Shown: piece by piece, positions 10,664 through 22,500 of the stretch
Layout of the letters: every line of letters begins with the position of its first letter
Position numbering within the stretch: position 1 is the first letter of the stretch
Assembly (NCBI RefSeq): GCF_020520425.1
Contig: NC_079487.1
Coordinates: forward strand, 66,146,398-66,210,397
Direction: 5' to 3'
Source: Spinacia oleracea
Lineage: Eukaryota > Streptophyta > Magnoliopsida > Caryophyllales > Amaranthaceae
DNA length: 64,000 bases
Notes under the pieces: model-generated
What the model was told of the DNA's origin: nothing
The model's database searches: none
Seen by the model: the letters and a program-made list of their open reading frames with translations, nothing else
Translations under genes and position numbers: made by a program

Positions 10664-13415
10664 AGTAAAACTACAATTGAAAAGAATAAACAAATAAATA
10701 ACCATTCACAGTTTCTCTTAATAAACTTAAATTCTAGCATACATGCATAATTTAATTTTCATTAAGCATTTTATTCAAGTTATGTGTTCCGGCAGGTGTG
10801 AATAAAATGATTCCAAGATCCTAAAATCCATTGAAGAATTAAGCACATTATGTATTTAGACTTAATTCTAAAATCTTTTAGGTAAGCAAAAGCCTTTTAC
10901 TAATAGTCTAGAAACTACTCTTGGTTGATAGGTACGTCTAAGAACTTATTAGGTAAACCTATCGATTTTGCCACGACATAAAAGGACTCCTTACTTATAT
11001 CGTTGAGTTTCACCAAAACTAACATGTACTTACAATTATTTGTGTACCTTAGTATCGATAAGTAACACCTCTCTATGGCGGAAAACTATTACTAAGATCG
11101 ATGAAGAAAGGATATCCAAGTAAGTGTTATTTTGGCATGGCTCCTTTTAACTCAATTTTTAAGTTTGGAACTTAAAGCTCTTACTATGTTGGTTAGATTT
11201 TAAGTGAACTAAAATCCTTAATCATGTAACATAATCAAGCTTTGATCTCATGCATATTTAAGACATATTTAAAAGCAATAAATAACTTAAAACATGCATA
11301 AGATAAATGTGATATAGTATGGCCCGACTTCATCTTGAAGCTTCAACTTCAAAGTCCGTCTTGAAAATGGATACTTCGTCTTGAATTTCACCGTGGGAGG
11401 CGCCATTTTCTTCAAATAAGATAAGCTATAATTAAACTAATTACAACTATTTGATGGTACGCAGACCATATTTGAATTGAAAAACAATTTTGGTACTTTA
11501 GACCAATTACATTCAAATTAATGGTACGCAGACCATATTTTCTATCCTATTTGGGCCATACTAGTCACTTCATAACCTGCAAAATAGTACATATACAATA
11601 TATACCATTCACCCATTCATTATCATGAATGGCCCACATAGCTGGTTAGTAAAACACGTTATGCATCACATAAATATTTGCAGCAATTAATCAAGGGCAC
11701 CAATAATCTACCAATTATTCAGTCCTTATTAATTCTAATCAAGTTGTTTAACCTTAAGGGATTTGTAGACCTAATCAAGAGTTTATGACTAAAAATGCTC
11801 CCACTAAAACCAATAAATTCATATGCTTTACTAATTTTAAGCATAAAAATTTATTTCTAGTCTAACCGGAAACATACAAATTTAATTAAAATTTAAAGCT
11901 CATATAAATTTATAATTGAATCCGCTTATTTAATTTATTTTCAGTCGAATTTAAATTAATTCAAGATTTTTAATTTTAGTAAAATAATTAGAATAAATAA
12001 AATTTATCATAATTATAATATTCAAAATTAAAATCCAAGAAAACAATTTAAATTATTAATTTTAAAATTAATTAAAATTACATGAACTGAAAATTTTAAA
12101 TTAAAATTTTAAAACGATTTAATCGTAACACAAGGTACGCACATCACCACGCAACGCACAGCCATAGGCCACACGCACGCAGCCATCGCTGGCCACGATG
12201 CGCGCAGCCTTTGTGCTGCGTCGCGTCTGCTGCTCACCCTCGCAAGGCATCAATCGAAGCACGCGAGCAAGTGCTCGCTGCGCGCGCCAGCGCTCGATGC
12301 ACGCGAGCCAGTGCTCGCTGCACGAGGCATTGCTCGCTGCACGCGAGCCAGTGCTCGCTGCGAGCGAGCCCGCGCTCGCTGCGCGCGAGCCCGCGCTCGC
12401 TGCGCGCGAGCCCGCGCTCGCTTCGCGAGGCAGTGCGCGCTGTGGCGCAGCTCGCTTGCTGCCCACACGCGACTGCTCGCTGCCTTGCCTCTCGCCCTTG
12501 CCCACTCGCCCATCGCGCATAGCACACGACACAAGGCAGGGCTACTGCCTTGTGCTCGCGCACCATTGCCTTACTCGTTGCATTCTTACCGCATGGGCGA
12601 CGAGCTCCCTTGCTCGTCGTCGCATGCCCGCACTATACAACACCCCTTTAGGGTAACACGTAGCGTCCATTGCTTTGTGCGTGCAAGTTTTATGAGCGAA
12701 TTGCATAAAAATTAAAACTTTTATTTTCAAAATTAAAGACAAATTAATAAATCATATTAATTTCATAATTTTAGGGCGAAAAATCGAAAATTTACTAATT
12801 AAATAATTTCCGATTAACATGGATTCAAATCTAAGTCATAAAAATTTAAAATTTAACACAAATTAACAATTTTTATGGTGGTTTTTTAATCATAGGTATC
12901 TAATTAAATTATTAATTAATCATGAAAATCAAATCAATTCTAAATTATTCGAATTTCAACAAATTAATCATAATTACAAATTAGATTGCCTAATTAACAA
13001 GGCTAGGCATTCAAACTTGTTAAACATATACAGTGGGTCAATCAAAAATTCAAGATTTATCAACAAGAATCGCAAATACTTAATTTAACATCTTAAATTT
13101 ACAAACTTTTACGTTCGAAAAACTAAAACCTCCGAAAAGTCATAGTTAGGCTTTGAATTTGGGAATTGTGGGTTTGGCCGAAAAATACTAATTTTGTCAA
13201 AATTTTAGAATGCCTTTTACATGCGGAATTGACACAAAAATCACTCGATTTGGATGAGTAACGAAGAAACTGCCGAAAAACTGCGTACATATAATTAAAT
13301 AAACGCAATTTGCAAATTAATTAACAATTACGAAAATTAATCACCCCTTTTAATTCCTTGCAAATTTGTGAAATTTAACCATGTTATGCAATTTAGATTA
13401 TGAAAATAATAAGAG
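10664..13415 (-). other. Long untranslated leader of element B
   Basis: This is a 2.75 kb AT-rich leader like that of element A, without a credible gene. Its GC-rich island is at about 12130-12660 and includes the minisatellite at 12240-12440. Confidence 0.7.
12240..12440. repeat. About 20-bp GC-rich minisatellite in element B leader
   Basis: Tandem units close to GCGCGAGCCCGCGCTCGCTG repeat about eight to ten times, some exact and some degenerate. Each unit contains inverted CGAGC/GCTCG halves, so the transcript could fold into strong stems. Open frames on both strands here follow from the repeat and are not genes. Confidence 0.75.
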
Positions 13416-13427
13416 GCTCTGATACCA
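13416..13427 (-). other. Primer-binding site of element B (tRNA-iMet)
   Basis: The sense strand reads TGGTATCAGAGC one base after the LTR end, the standard plant copia match to the 3' end of initiator methionine tRNA. Confidence 0.88.
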
Positions 13428-13428
13428 C

Positions 13429-14811
13429 TGTTAGGTTATGATTCATATGACAAAACATAAATCATGCGGAAAAACCATAAAGCCAGGAAAGCATATTATT
13501 TACACATAATCATTTAGCATAGTTTAGTTGCATACACTTTGTTGCGTTCCCTCCCTTGCTGCGCCCGAACCGAACAAGAACAAGTCTTTAGGACTCCAAG
13601 TGTCGTCCCTCCGTAGATAGTCCACAGTACGTCCGGATCCGCCTCAAGATTGACCAACTAGAATCGCCCTTAAGGTGCTAGGATTTTCGGCTAGGTTAGT
13701 GCAAGTGTATGGCTGAATTTTCTTTCAAATACTTACCCTTTGAATACTTCAATTGTCTCTATAAATTATGACCCTAGGCTCTTATTTATAGAGGTATGGA
13801 AAGGGAATTGGAATCCTACTAGGATACGAATTAATTAAACTAGAATCCTATAAGAACTCTAATTAATTAATTTATCCTTTTAGGATTAGGAATTTAATCA
13901 TATACCAAATCCTAATAGCTTTAGGAATCGTGCATGAACACAAACACACACACGCACGGCAGCCCACGAGGGGCGCCTATGCGCGCGCGCGCTCAGCCCA
14001 CGCCACGAGGCCCGCAACGCAGCCATGGCCTTGGCGCGCGCTGGGCCTGCCTTGCGGTGGGCCTGGGCGCTGCCTTGGCTTGGCGTGTGGCGCGCGTTTG
14101 GCTTACTGGGCGATGGCCCGGCTTCGTGCAGGGCCTTCGTCCGGCAGGCCTCGTCCGATGCTTATTCGTACGATACGCTTCCGATTAAATTCCCGGTTCC
14201 GGAATTCATTTCTGATACGAACAATATTTAATATTTCCGATTCCGGAATTAATTTCCGTTTCGAACAAATATTTAATATTTCCGTTTCCGGAATTATTTC
14301 TGATTCCTATAATATTTCCGATTCTGACAATATTTCCGTTTCCGGCAATATTTCCGATTCCGGCAATATTTACATTTCCGTTAATATTTTCCGATACGTA
14401 CCATGTTTCCGTTTCCGGCAACATCTACGACTTGGATAATATTTATATTTCCGATACGATCCATATTTCCGTTTCCGGCAATATCATCGTTTCCGGAGTA
14501 TTCATTTCTTGCTTGTGACGATCTCAGCTCCCACTGAAACCAAGATCCGTCGATTCCGAATATCCATAGATGGAGTATCTAATGCCATTAAATAGTTGAT
14601 CCGTTTACGTACTATTTGTGTGACCCTACGGGTTCAGTCAAGAGTAAGATGTGGATTAATATCATTAATTCCACTTGAACTGAAGCGGCCTCTAGCTAGG
14701 CATTCAGCTCACTTGATCTCACTGAATTATTAACTTGTTAATTAATACTGAACCGCATTTATTAGACTTAACTTTGAATGCATACTTGGACCAAGGGCAC
14801 TATTTCCTTCA
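13429..14811 (-). repeat. Copia LTR, 5' LTR of B and 3' LTR of a further copy (1383 bp)
   Basis: It has TGTTAGGTTATGAT and TTTCCTTCA ends, with a sense TATAAATA box at plus 13790-13783. On its left is a primer-binding site and on its right a polypurine tract, so it belongs to two internal regions at once. The U3 repeat array lies at about 14180-14510. Confidence 0.9.
14290..14400 (-). repeat. 18-bp U3 minisatellite of the copia LTR
   Basis: AATATT starts recur at 14311, 14329, 14347, 14365 and 14383, an exact 18-bp period. The unit is close to AATATTTCCGATTCCGGC, and degenerate units and TTCCGGAA palindromes lie on either side. The array is in U3, about 400-700 bp upstream of the TATA box on the sense strand. 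Parallel arrays occur at 8370-8700, 16500-16810, 55985-56300 and 63350-63680. Confidence 0.8.
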
Positions 14812-15342
14812 GTCTCCCACTTGTCCTTAGGGACAAGTGTGCATTTACCTAATTCCTTTGTCGCTCGATGCTTGCTCTTGAACATAAGGTAAGAGTTGTC
14901 ATCCTTATTATGTCCAGAGGTGTTTCTCGGTTTCAGAGTTCAACTGATCAAATAAACAGATAATCATAGCCTATGATTCATCCGAGCACGGCCATGCATT
15001 TTACAGTTTCTAGCTCTCCGAGTAGCCTTGTACAACTTTTAAGCATCTCATCCCGATTTATGGGAGGACAATCCCAATCTTGCGATCTTGATATTAGACT
15101 TCGTTTGATAGGTGATTACCTGAACGTTGCCTTTATAGCCTCCTTTTACGGTGCGACGGTTGGTCAACGTCAAAGCAACCAGTTCTCAAACAAGTAATCT
15201 CAAATCACTCAGGTATTGAGGATTTAGTGTCTAATAATTTTAATGAAATTTACTTATGACAGATTTTCATCTCTTACAGTAAAGTTTCATAGGTATGTCC
15301 GATACTAGTCTTCCCAAAGTAAGTATCTATGCAAATGATTTT
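14812..15342 (-). mobile_element. 3' internal fragment of a third tandem copy
   Basis: It starts with the polypurine tract at 14812-14822. It matches 66-596 of element A with only a handful of differences, then stops abruptly at about 15342 where unrelated sequence begins. It is the broken end of another member of the array. Confidence 0.85.
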
Positions 15343-15597
15343 GAATCGTTGATGAAGTTTTAATTGATTTTGAACTATGAACATGGTGAACCATTGCCCT
15401 AGATCTTTTAGTTTATTTTCCTATTTATTTTGGTTTAAACATTCAATCCTAAATTTCGTGACATTGTTAGTTTCGCCATACCTTGAATGCTATATTTAAA
15501 TAGCCATTTCTCTGTGGATTCGACCCTGCTTACCCTACTACATTGTTAGGAGGTTTCGTTAGGATTTTATTTTTGACGGGTGTACGACAGCCTATCA
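15343..15597 (+). repeat. Gypsy-type LTR 3' end, truncated
   Basis: The stretch contains CTCTGTGGATTCGACCC, runs into TGTACGAC and ends CCTATCA. This U5 layout is shared with the end of the solo LTR at 52804-54820 (CTCTGTGGATATCGACCC ... ACGACCTAG ... ATCA). The upstream part of the LTR is missing. Family placement is from this pattern only. Confidence 0.5.
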
Positions 15598-16002
15598 ACA
15601 GCTGACTACTCAGCTTTTTGCTGACGTGTGTGTTTATTTGTTATGTGTGTTTGCGGCCATGTCTTTTTCTTATGGTGGCCCTGCGACAATCCTTTTGGAA
15701 TTTGTCCTCTATGGTGAGCAGTCAAGATTGACTGGAGCAGATTGATCGTGAATGATGCAGTTACAAGTTGAAGGAGCTCCAGTATTATCGTTTATTATTG
15801 TATGAAAGTTTAATGTTTTTCAGTTATAAACAGACCACCTAGTAACCGAGATGTAATAGTTTAAGTTTTGTAAGCCTTAGCACTTGACAATGTGGTCAAG
15901 TGTGGCGGTGATACCTCCGATTTAGGTGTAAGCTTCCTCATATTTTTGTAAAGTCCGTTATATTCTTATTTATTTAAAGTTTAGTAAATCAGGGGTGTTA
16001 CA
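15598..16002. repeat. Remnant of a second LTR family ending GGGGTGTTACA
   Basis: The sequence ends AGGGGTGTTACA, the inverse of the TGTAACACCCC start common to plant Ty3-gypsy LTRs, and it contains no reading frame. The other boundary is not clear. Confidence 0.4.
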
Positions 16003-16201
16003 TATCTTGTTGTTGATTGATATAGCTTGTTGTTGATTGTATGCAGAGAAGATTGCAGAGCGGTGAGAGAGAGGAGAGAGGAAACGAAGCATATGAAAAG
16101 AGTTAAAGAGGAGGTGAGATGCTTATAGAGGTTGCACTTCAATGGGGTAATAATGTAAGATGAATAGGTACGACTTCCTTTCGTGCGTAGAAAGAAAGGC
16201 G
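16003..16201. other. Unassigned flank of the solo LTR, no gene seen
   Basis: This is short purine-rich sequence with GAGAGA runs. It continues across the solo LTR into 17545 onward, as shown by the shared AGGCG. I recognise no coding or repeat family. Confidence 0.5.
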
Positions 16202-17544
16202 TGAAGGAAATAATGCCCTTGGTCCAAGTATGCATTTAATGGTAAGTCTAATAAATGCGGTTCAGTATTAATTATACAAGTTAATAATTCAGTGAGATCA
16301 AGTGAACTGTATGCCTAGCTAGAGGTCGTTTCAGTTCAAGTGGATTAATGATATTAATCCACAACTTACTCTTGACTGAACCCGTAGGGTCACACAAATA
16401 GTACGTAAACGGATCAAGTATTTAATAGCATTAAATACTCCATCAATGAATATTCGGAATCGACGGATCTTGGTTTCAGTGGGAGCTGAGATCGTCAAAG
16501 GCAAATAGTGAACACTCCGGAAACGATGATATTGCCGGAAACGGAAATATGGATCGTATTGGAAATATAAATATTATCCAAGTCGTAGATGTTGCCGGAA
16601 ACGGAAACATGGTACGTATCGGAAAATATTATCGGAAATGGAAATATTGCCGGAATCGGAAATATTGCCGGAAACGGAAATATTGTCAGAATCGAAAATA
16701 TTATCGGAATCGGAAAATAATTCCGGAAACGGAAATTAATTCCGGAATCGGAAATGTTAAATATTGTTCGTATCGGAAATGAATTCCGGAATCGGGAAAT
16801 TAATCGGAAGCGCGTCGTACGAATTAGCATCGGAAGAGCTTGCTAGACGAAGGCCCAGCACGAAGCCAAGCCCGCGTCCAGTAGGCCGTGGCTGCGAGCG
16901 TAGCTGCGAGCAGTGGGTTGCGAGCAGGATGCGAATCTCGCGTGGGCTTGTAGCTCGCGTGGGCCGAGCGGCCGTGTGGGCTGTGCACGGGCATGACCTG
17001 CACGCTTGCAGGTCATGCTCGCGTAGTGTTTGTGCTTCCGTACGAAACCTAAAATGTATAGGATTCTGTTAATGATTAAATTCCTAATCCTAAATGGATA
17101 AATTAATTAATAAGAGTTCTAATAAGATTCTACTTAATTAATTCGTATCCTAGTAGGATTTGATTATTTTTTCCATAGCCTATAAATATGAGATCAATGC
17201 TCATAATTCACAACGAGTTTTCAAGGATTCAAAAAGGTGATTTTTGAGCAGAAAAATTCAGTCACATCTTTGCCCATATTGCCGAAAATATTAGTACCTG
17301 AAGGGCGATTCTAGTTAGTCAATCTTAAGGCGGATCCGGACGTGCTGTGGACTTTCTACGGAGGGACGACACTTGGAGTCCTAAAGACTTGTTCTCGTTC
17401 GGTTCGGGCGCAGCAAGGGAGGGCACGCTACAAAGAGTATGCATCCTAATTATGCTAATTGTTATGTGGAAATTAATTTGGAATCCTGGCTTTTATGGTT
17501 TTTCCGCATGATTTATATTCGTTTATATGTATCATAACCTAACA
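16202..17544 (+). mobile_element. Solo copia LTR, plus orientation, perfect TSD
   Basis: This is an inverted copy of the family LTR, beginning TGAAGGAAATAATGCC and ending CATAACCTAACA (1343 bp). The five bases before it (16197-16201) and after it (17545-17549) are both AGGCG, a perfect target-site duplication. No internal sequence remains, so it is a solo LTR left by recombination between the two LTRs of one insertion. It marks an insertion independent of the tandem array. Confidence 0.93.
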
Positions 17545-18325
17545 AGGCGGACCTCCAACAATACTACCACCGCTCCCGCAAGAAAATCGATGGTCTCTGG
17601 TATAACCGCCGCCGGTAATTGGCGACTGAGAAAGAAGAAGGTTGAAGCGGCGTTTTTTTCCTCTTGTCTCCAAGTAATTAGGCTTATTTCACAAACAAAA
17701 TAATTAGTAGTATTAAAGTACTGAGGAGAAACTATGCTCAATAACAATGGAGAAACAACGATCGGACGATGCAGAAACGACAATGGGAGTTTTTTTTTTT
17801 TGGTTGTGATACTCCATGAAAGTAGGAGTAGTAGTTTATGGGAGGTTATATTGTACGTGGGTTTGCATCTTTTGTGTTTTTTTTTTGTTTTTTTTATAAT
17901 GAAAATCCATTCGAATTTGGTAGATTATAGTGATTTTATTGGTTTTGAGGGGAATGCACATAATTGTTCCATTGGTGATTTAGAGGCCTCACATAAGCCA
18001 CTGACATTTTTATTATTATATAGGATAGGATATAACTAAAATATAACTAAAAAAAATTATAACAAAATCATTATATTTCATAACTAAATATAACAAAAGC
18101 ATAACTTAAACACAATAATTCTTAACTAAAACGATAAATAAGTCAAACAAAATTATGATAACGAAAACAAAACTATTCTTAATTAAAAGCAAATAAATTT
18201 TAACTGAACAATAGTTGACTTAATTGGAGAACAAATCAACTAAACCATTTATTTCTTAACTAAATAAGACAAAAGTATAATTAAAACATTACAATTCATA
18301 ACTAAAACTAAAACGAAATTAAAAC

Positions 18326-18406
18326 ACCAACAACAACAACATAATCGACCAACAACAACAACAACAACAACAACAACGACGACAACAACAACAACGACCA
18401 CAACAA
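18326..18406. repeat. (AAC)n microsatellite
   Basis: An imperfect CAA/AAC run interrupted by GAC and ATAATCG variants. Confidence 0.9.
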
Positions 18407-18716
18407 ATAGTGTTTCCCTCCAGGTACCAATTCTCGGTCAGCAGCGATTCCATCACAACCTCATGTTAAGAAATCCTTATTGTCACCCATCCGCTACCGA
18501 TCTGAAGAACATCAAAAATAAATTAACAACACCAACTAATAAGTGCAACAGAAGATTTCAAAAAAGAAATCGAATTAACAACTGAAACACAATTGAAACA
18601 CAAAATACTGATGAATTTCTCTAGCAGACACCGTAAAATATCAACTGCAACGCAAGAATCTAAAATCAAAACCTAATTACATGCTATGTGTGAATTAACC
18701 TCGTGTCACGGCGCAT

Positions 18717-18775
18717 GACATGGTGCTGTGTTGACAACCTTGTGACATGGTGCTGCGTTGACAACCTCGTGACAG
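18717..18775. repeat. 27-bp tandem repeat, just over two copies
   Basis: GACATGGTGCTG starts at 18717 and 18744. The two units differ at single positions and a partial third unit follows. Confidence 0.8.
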
Positions 18776-19228
18776 CAAGGCGGTCTTACAAGTATGACCG
18801 TCTTTTACAAAAGTTTGTAAAATAATTTTGTTTACCCTAATCAAATAATTGTGGTACCAAAGATAAATTTTATTTTATGATACCTAAAAATTCTATGTTA
18901 AATGATTAAAGATTTTCAAACACTTTATATAATGCTCATGTGCATTGTACATGTAAAATTCTAGTATGCTCTATACTTAATTTGGGCATTAAGAGGGAAA
19001 ACAGAATGTGAGGCTATAAGCGAAGCTGACGTGTGATAAAAACGAAATCAAAATGTATTAAACTGGGGTACACACGTAATGGAGTAGGCAAATAAAGAAA
19101 GAACGCAGTCGGACTCGGGGCCACAGAAATGGGCAGAGCCGCACATGATAGACTACCAATGAAAGGAAAGCAATAGATCTCTCTTCCACACCACAAGTAT
19201 CAATTTAGATACGCCCAACCATCACTTA

Positions 19229-19234
19229 CACGTG
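19229..19234. promoter_or_regulatory. G-box CACGTG upstream of the LNK2-like gene
   Basis: A palindromic ACACGTGT lies about 290 bp upstream of the start codon, with other ACGT cores at about 19026 and 19073. G-boxes bind light-signalling bZIP and bHLH factors, which fits a light-induced clock gene. The transcription start is not visible, so its distance to the promoter is inferred. Confidence 0.45.
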
Positions 19235-19491
19235 TCAATCAGTTTCTCTCTCCTAACTCTAGCCAGTAATCACCACAAACTTGTCCAGACTTTCTCTTTC
19301 TCTCTACTCTTTCTGCCTGACGTTTGTCACTTGTTCAAACAACTTGTGTTGTTCATTTAATTAGGTTTCCCAACAATTTGCGCTACTTTCTGCTTCTAGT
19401 TCGTTTATACTTCATTCTCAGTTTTGTTTCGACGAGAGATTTTGATCTGAATTTGAGTTTGATTTTGGAATTTGGCGACTTTGAGTAGAGG

Positions 19492-19500
19492 ATGGGGTAA
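19492..19500 (+). other. Minimal upstream ORF (Met-Gly-stop) in LNK2-like 5' leader
   Basis: ATGGGGTAA ends 17 nt before the main ATG at 19518. A two-codon upstream ORF could hold back scanning ribosomes. The same bases contain GGGTAAG, which resembles a splice donor, so they might instead be spliced in some transcripts. Confidence 0.45.
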
Positions 19501-19517
19501 GATTTCGTCGCCTGAAG

Positions 19518-19541
19518 ATGTTTGATTGGGACGATCAAGAG
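19518..19541 (+). CDS. LNK2: LNK2-like exon 1
   Basis: Eight codons, MFDWDDQE, ending in phase 0 before GTACTA. The start is chosen because the family begins MFDW and because joining to exon 2 gives the conserved LANIIWGE. Confidence 0.85.
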
Positions 19542-22500
19542 GTACTATTTCTTAAAAAAATTGCAATTCTATCAACTTTTATTTTTTGAAAATTTAAACA
19601 AAAATTTGGCGGCATTTATTATGGATTTTGGTATAATTTGTTGATGATGTATTTTCCTTCTATAATTTCATAAACTTTGTGGAAATGAATGTGAAATTCA
19701 AACGAAATTTGGTCGAATATCTGTGGATTTTGGTTATATTCTGTTGACGGAGTATGTCTCTACTAATATTATTAATTTTATTTTTTTCAAGAGGAATCAC
19801 AGAATGTGAAAAGGAGATTTTTTGAGGAATTACTGTGGATTTTGCATAAATTTGATTGAAGCAGTATTTTCTTGATGCCTACATTATGATTTATTTTTCA
19901 CTTCAATGTGAATTTGTGGTCTTGTGGATGTTGAATAATTGTCGATAGTAGGTAATGTACTACTAATGTAGCTGTAGCCGTGTATAAGAGAATTTTCTAA
20001 GAACATTGGAAAGTTGCAGTGTAGGTAATATAAGCATGTGATGGTTTAGATTTAGGGAACCGATTTTTTCCTGTTTCAACATTTCTTCTTTTGTAGCTGT
20101 GACAATTCTGGAAATGCAAGAACCCGCCAACAAAGAGAATTAGGAAGAGTGGATGACGACACGTTTAAAATTGCTCTGATCCATCTGATAATGAACATAA
20201 AAACCTGATATAACGACGCACAATTTAAAAGATATATGCCTAATTTTGGTAAACCTAAAACTGAAGATGTAAAAAGAAGCTCCTTTATAGTTTATCTACC
20301 TTATGCTTCCATTCTCCTCCCCTATGTAGCTTGGGATGAAATCATCTCGTAGTTACAGACTTACAGGCCGTTCTGAACATTAGAGAAAGTAAAGGAAGGA
20401 AACATGTTACTCCGTAAATGATATGCAGAAATATCCATAAAATCATGAACCATGGTAGAGTATCCTTTTTAGGATAAAAGAAAAATACAATTGAATTAGT
20501 GCCCAACCACATGTTATCATAACAGAACTCTAGAAACCCTCTATTGAACTTTATTTTAATATCACTCTAACAGTTCTAAATTAGTATAACGCACTTCAAT
20601 CATGAACCCATTGGCTTGGCCTGGCTTGGAGACTTGACTAAAACAAAATCAATGATATCTTCCATAAAGGAAATGCCGTATCTACCAATCTATATTTTTT
20701 GTATGGGAGTGAAATTCAACTTATTTACTCCATATAAGAACAAGAACAACTCAGTATTTGTATTGCTAACGAAGAATATGAGGAGCTGTATATGTATGTT
20801 CTCAATAATCACTAAGTTACTAGTTATCCGATTTTGGTTTTATTAGGTTTGTTCTCCTTTCTTTCCCTTGTCAGGTGTGGGCATGTGACACTTCCAGGAG
20901 TAAGCATGGTAGGGGAGCAACCGTTTATATTCTCTACCCTGTCTTTAGGTCTCTCTTTGCACCTCATACCCCATTGTAGATTTTCTGATGTTGTCCTTTG
21001 CAGTTTCCACCCAAGGAAGAACCCCTGTGATTGTGGTTCGTAGGAAGTAGGAACTCATAGTTGAAGAGTTAGGGCTTGTAATTTTTTAGGTTCCTGTGAC
21101 TCACACGTTAGTTCCTTCTAACAATGCTAGTGAAAAACCCTAAAGAGTACTCTTTTAATCATTGACTATTTGAATCAATGGATGTACTGTTGGTTTGTGG
21201 TGGTATAGGATTTTGGGTGACCCTAGAAAATATGGTTAAGTTGCCCCTTACACCTCCATTGCCTTTAGAGTTGTTAACTCGGCTTTGTGGGATTTTTTGG
21301 GTTTATCTTTCTTAATGTACGATGTACAGTTTGGTTCTGTTTAAACTCCATTATGTTAGACAGAATAGCTTTTTACTATGATGTTTGCTTCTTTATTTAA
21401 TAAAGTTCTTCTCTTGTTTGAAAAAAGGAAGTTACTGTCTCAATCATGCTTGAGTAAGTTGCATGGGGGCTTAGTGTCTTCTCACTACCTGTTCTCTTAG
21501 CTTGCAATCACAGAGTATGGGTGGCATTGACGACATCCTTGAATTCACTGACCAGACATCTTTTAGCACCTCAGGCCTCCTTAAAGGTTTTATGGATGTC
21601 GTGTTCCTTAGGATGGTGTGCTCAATTGTCATTAACTTGGCTATTATAATTCGTAACTTTCTTGCTCTTAATGAATGAATCTGTATAGGAAGGACCTAAC
21701 AAGTGCCTCTTCTTAGTTTAAAATTATAAACTTCTTTTCTGTCTCCCACACCATAAAACCAATTTGCACGACATAGCTTCTTTGAATGATATAGTCGAAC
21801 TTTCAAGGGACAATGCCCATACCAAATATCATGTAAGTAGAGCACTAACACAGTCACCCGTTTACATCTAAATCCCATGATGGTTACCTATTTGTAATAC
21901 CATTTTAGTAGAGCACTCACGGAGTCACTGGTTCACATTTATATTCCATGAGGGTTACTTATTCGTTTGGGTATCTAAAGTCATAAGACATTTGTTCTGG
22001 AGGGCTTGTGAGGGATATTAGCTGATGCTTGACTTTTGAGCATTTGGAAGGTTTTCAGTGAAGTTGGGTGGAAACCGCTGTTCGTATGCAAGGAATGAGA
22101 GGTTAGAAATCTTGACATGATGATTAAAAGTTGCAGTCAATAACATTGGAAAATCTGAATAATTCATTTCAAAAGTATCAATGTTTTCCCGTCCTTTTTC
22201 TTTGAATCATTTTGAACTTGGAAAGGTCAATTGGAAACAACCTCTTCCTTAGTGTAGGTTGACTACTTGAGGCTTGATCTGACTCCTATTACCTTGCCTG
22301 CTTCCTAGTGAAGTGTTTCGTTATTGCATTCGGTAATTTTGATGCAAATGCTGAATAAAGGAAATTTTGTAAACTGGTGCAACTTTTTTTTTTGAGTTTT
22401 GTCAAACGAAACACCATAGTATTGGTGAGGATTATTAGATCATTCAAAGTACTAGGTGCGCCTTTCTTTTTGGGACATTACTGTTATTAAGAAAGAATGT

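Larger units (their letters stand above)
7638..14811 (-). mobile_element. Truncated copia element B
   Basis: Element B belongs to the same family as A. Its 5' LTR is 13429-14811, its primer-binding site 13416-13427, and gag is at 10663 leftward. Protease, pre-integrase and the first part of integrase follow, ending at 9010 against the neighbouring LTR. The missing part corresponds to about 66-3263 of element A: most of integrase, reverse transcriptase, RNase H and the polypurine tract. It therefore could not code for its own mobilisation. Confidence 0.85.
17545..19200. other. Intergenic AT-rich region before the LNK2-like gene
   Basis: There is no credible gene. It contains an AAC microsatellite (18326-18406) and a 27-bp tandem repeat (18717-18775). 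Confidence 0.6.

Noticed and set aside
18630..18645. Possible evening element upstream of the LNK2-like gene
   Set aside because: The sequence is AAAATATCA, one base off the AAAATATCT consensus, and nearly 900 bp upstream. Not enough to call.
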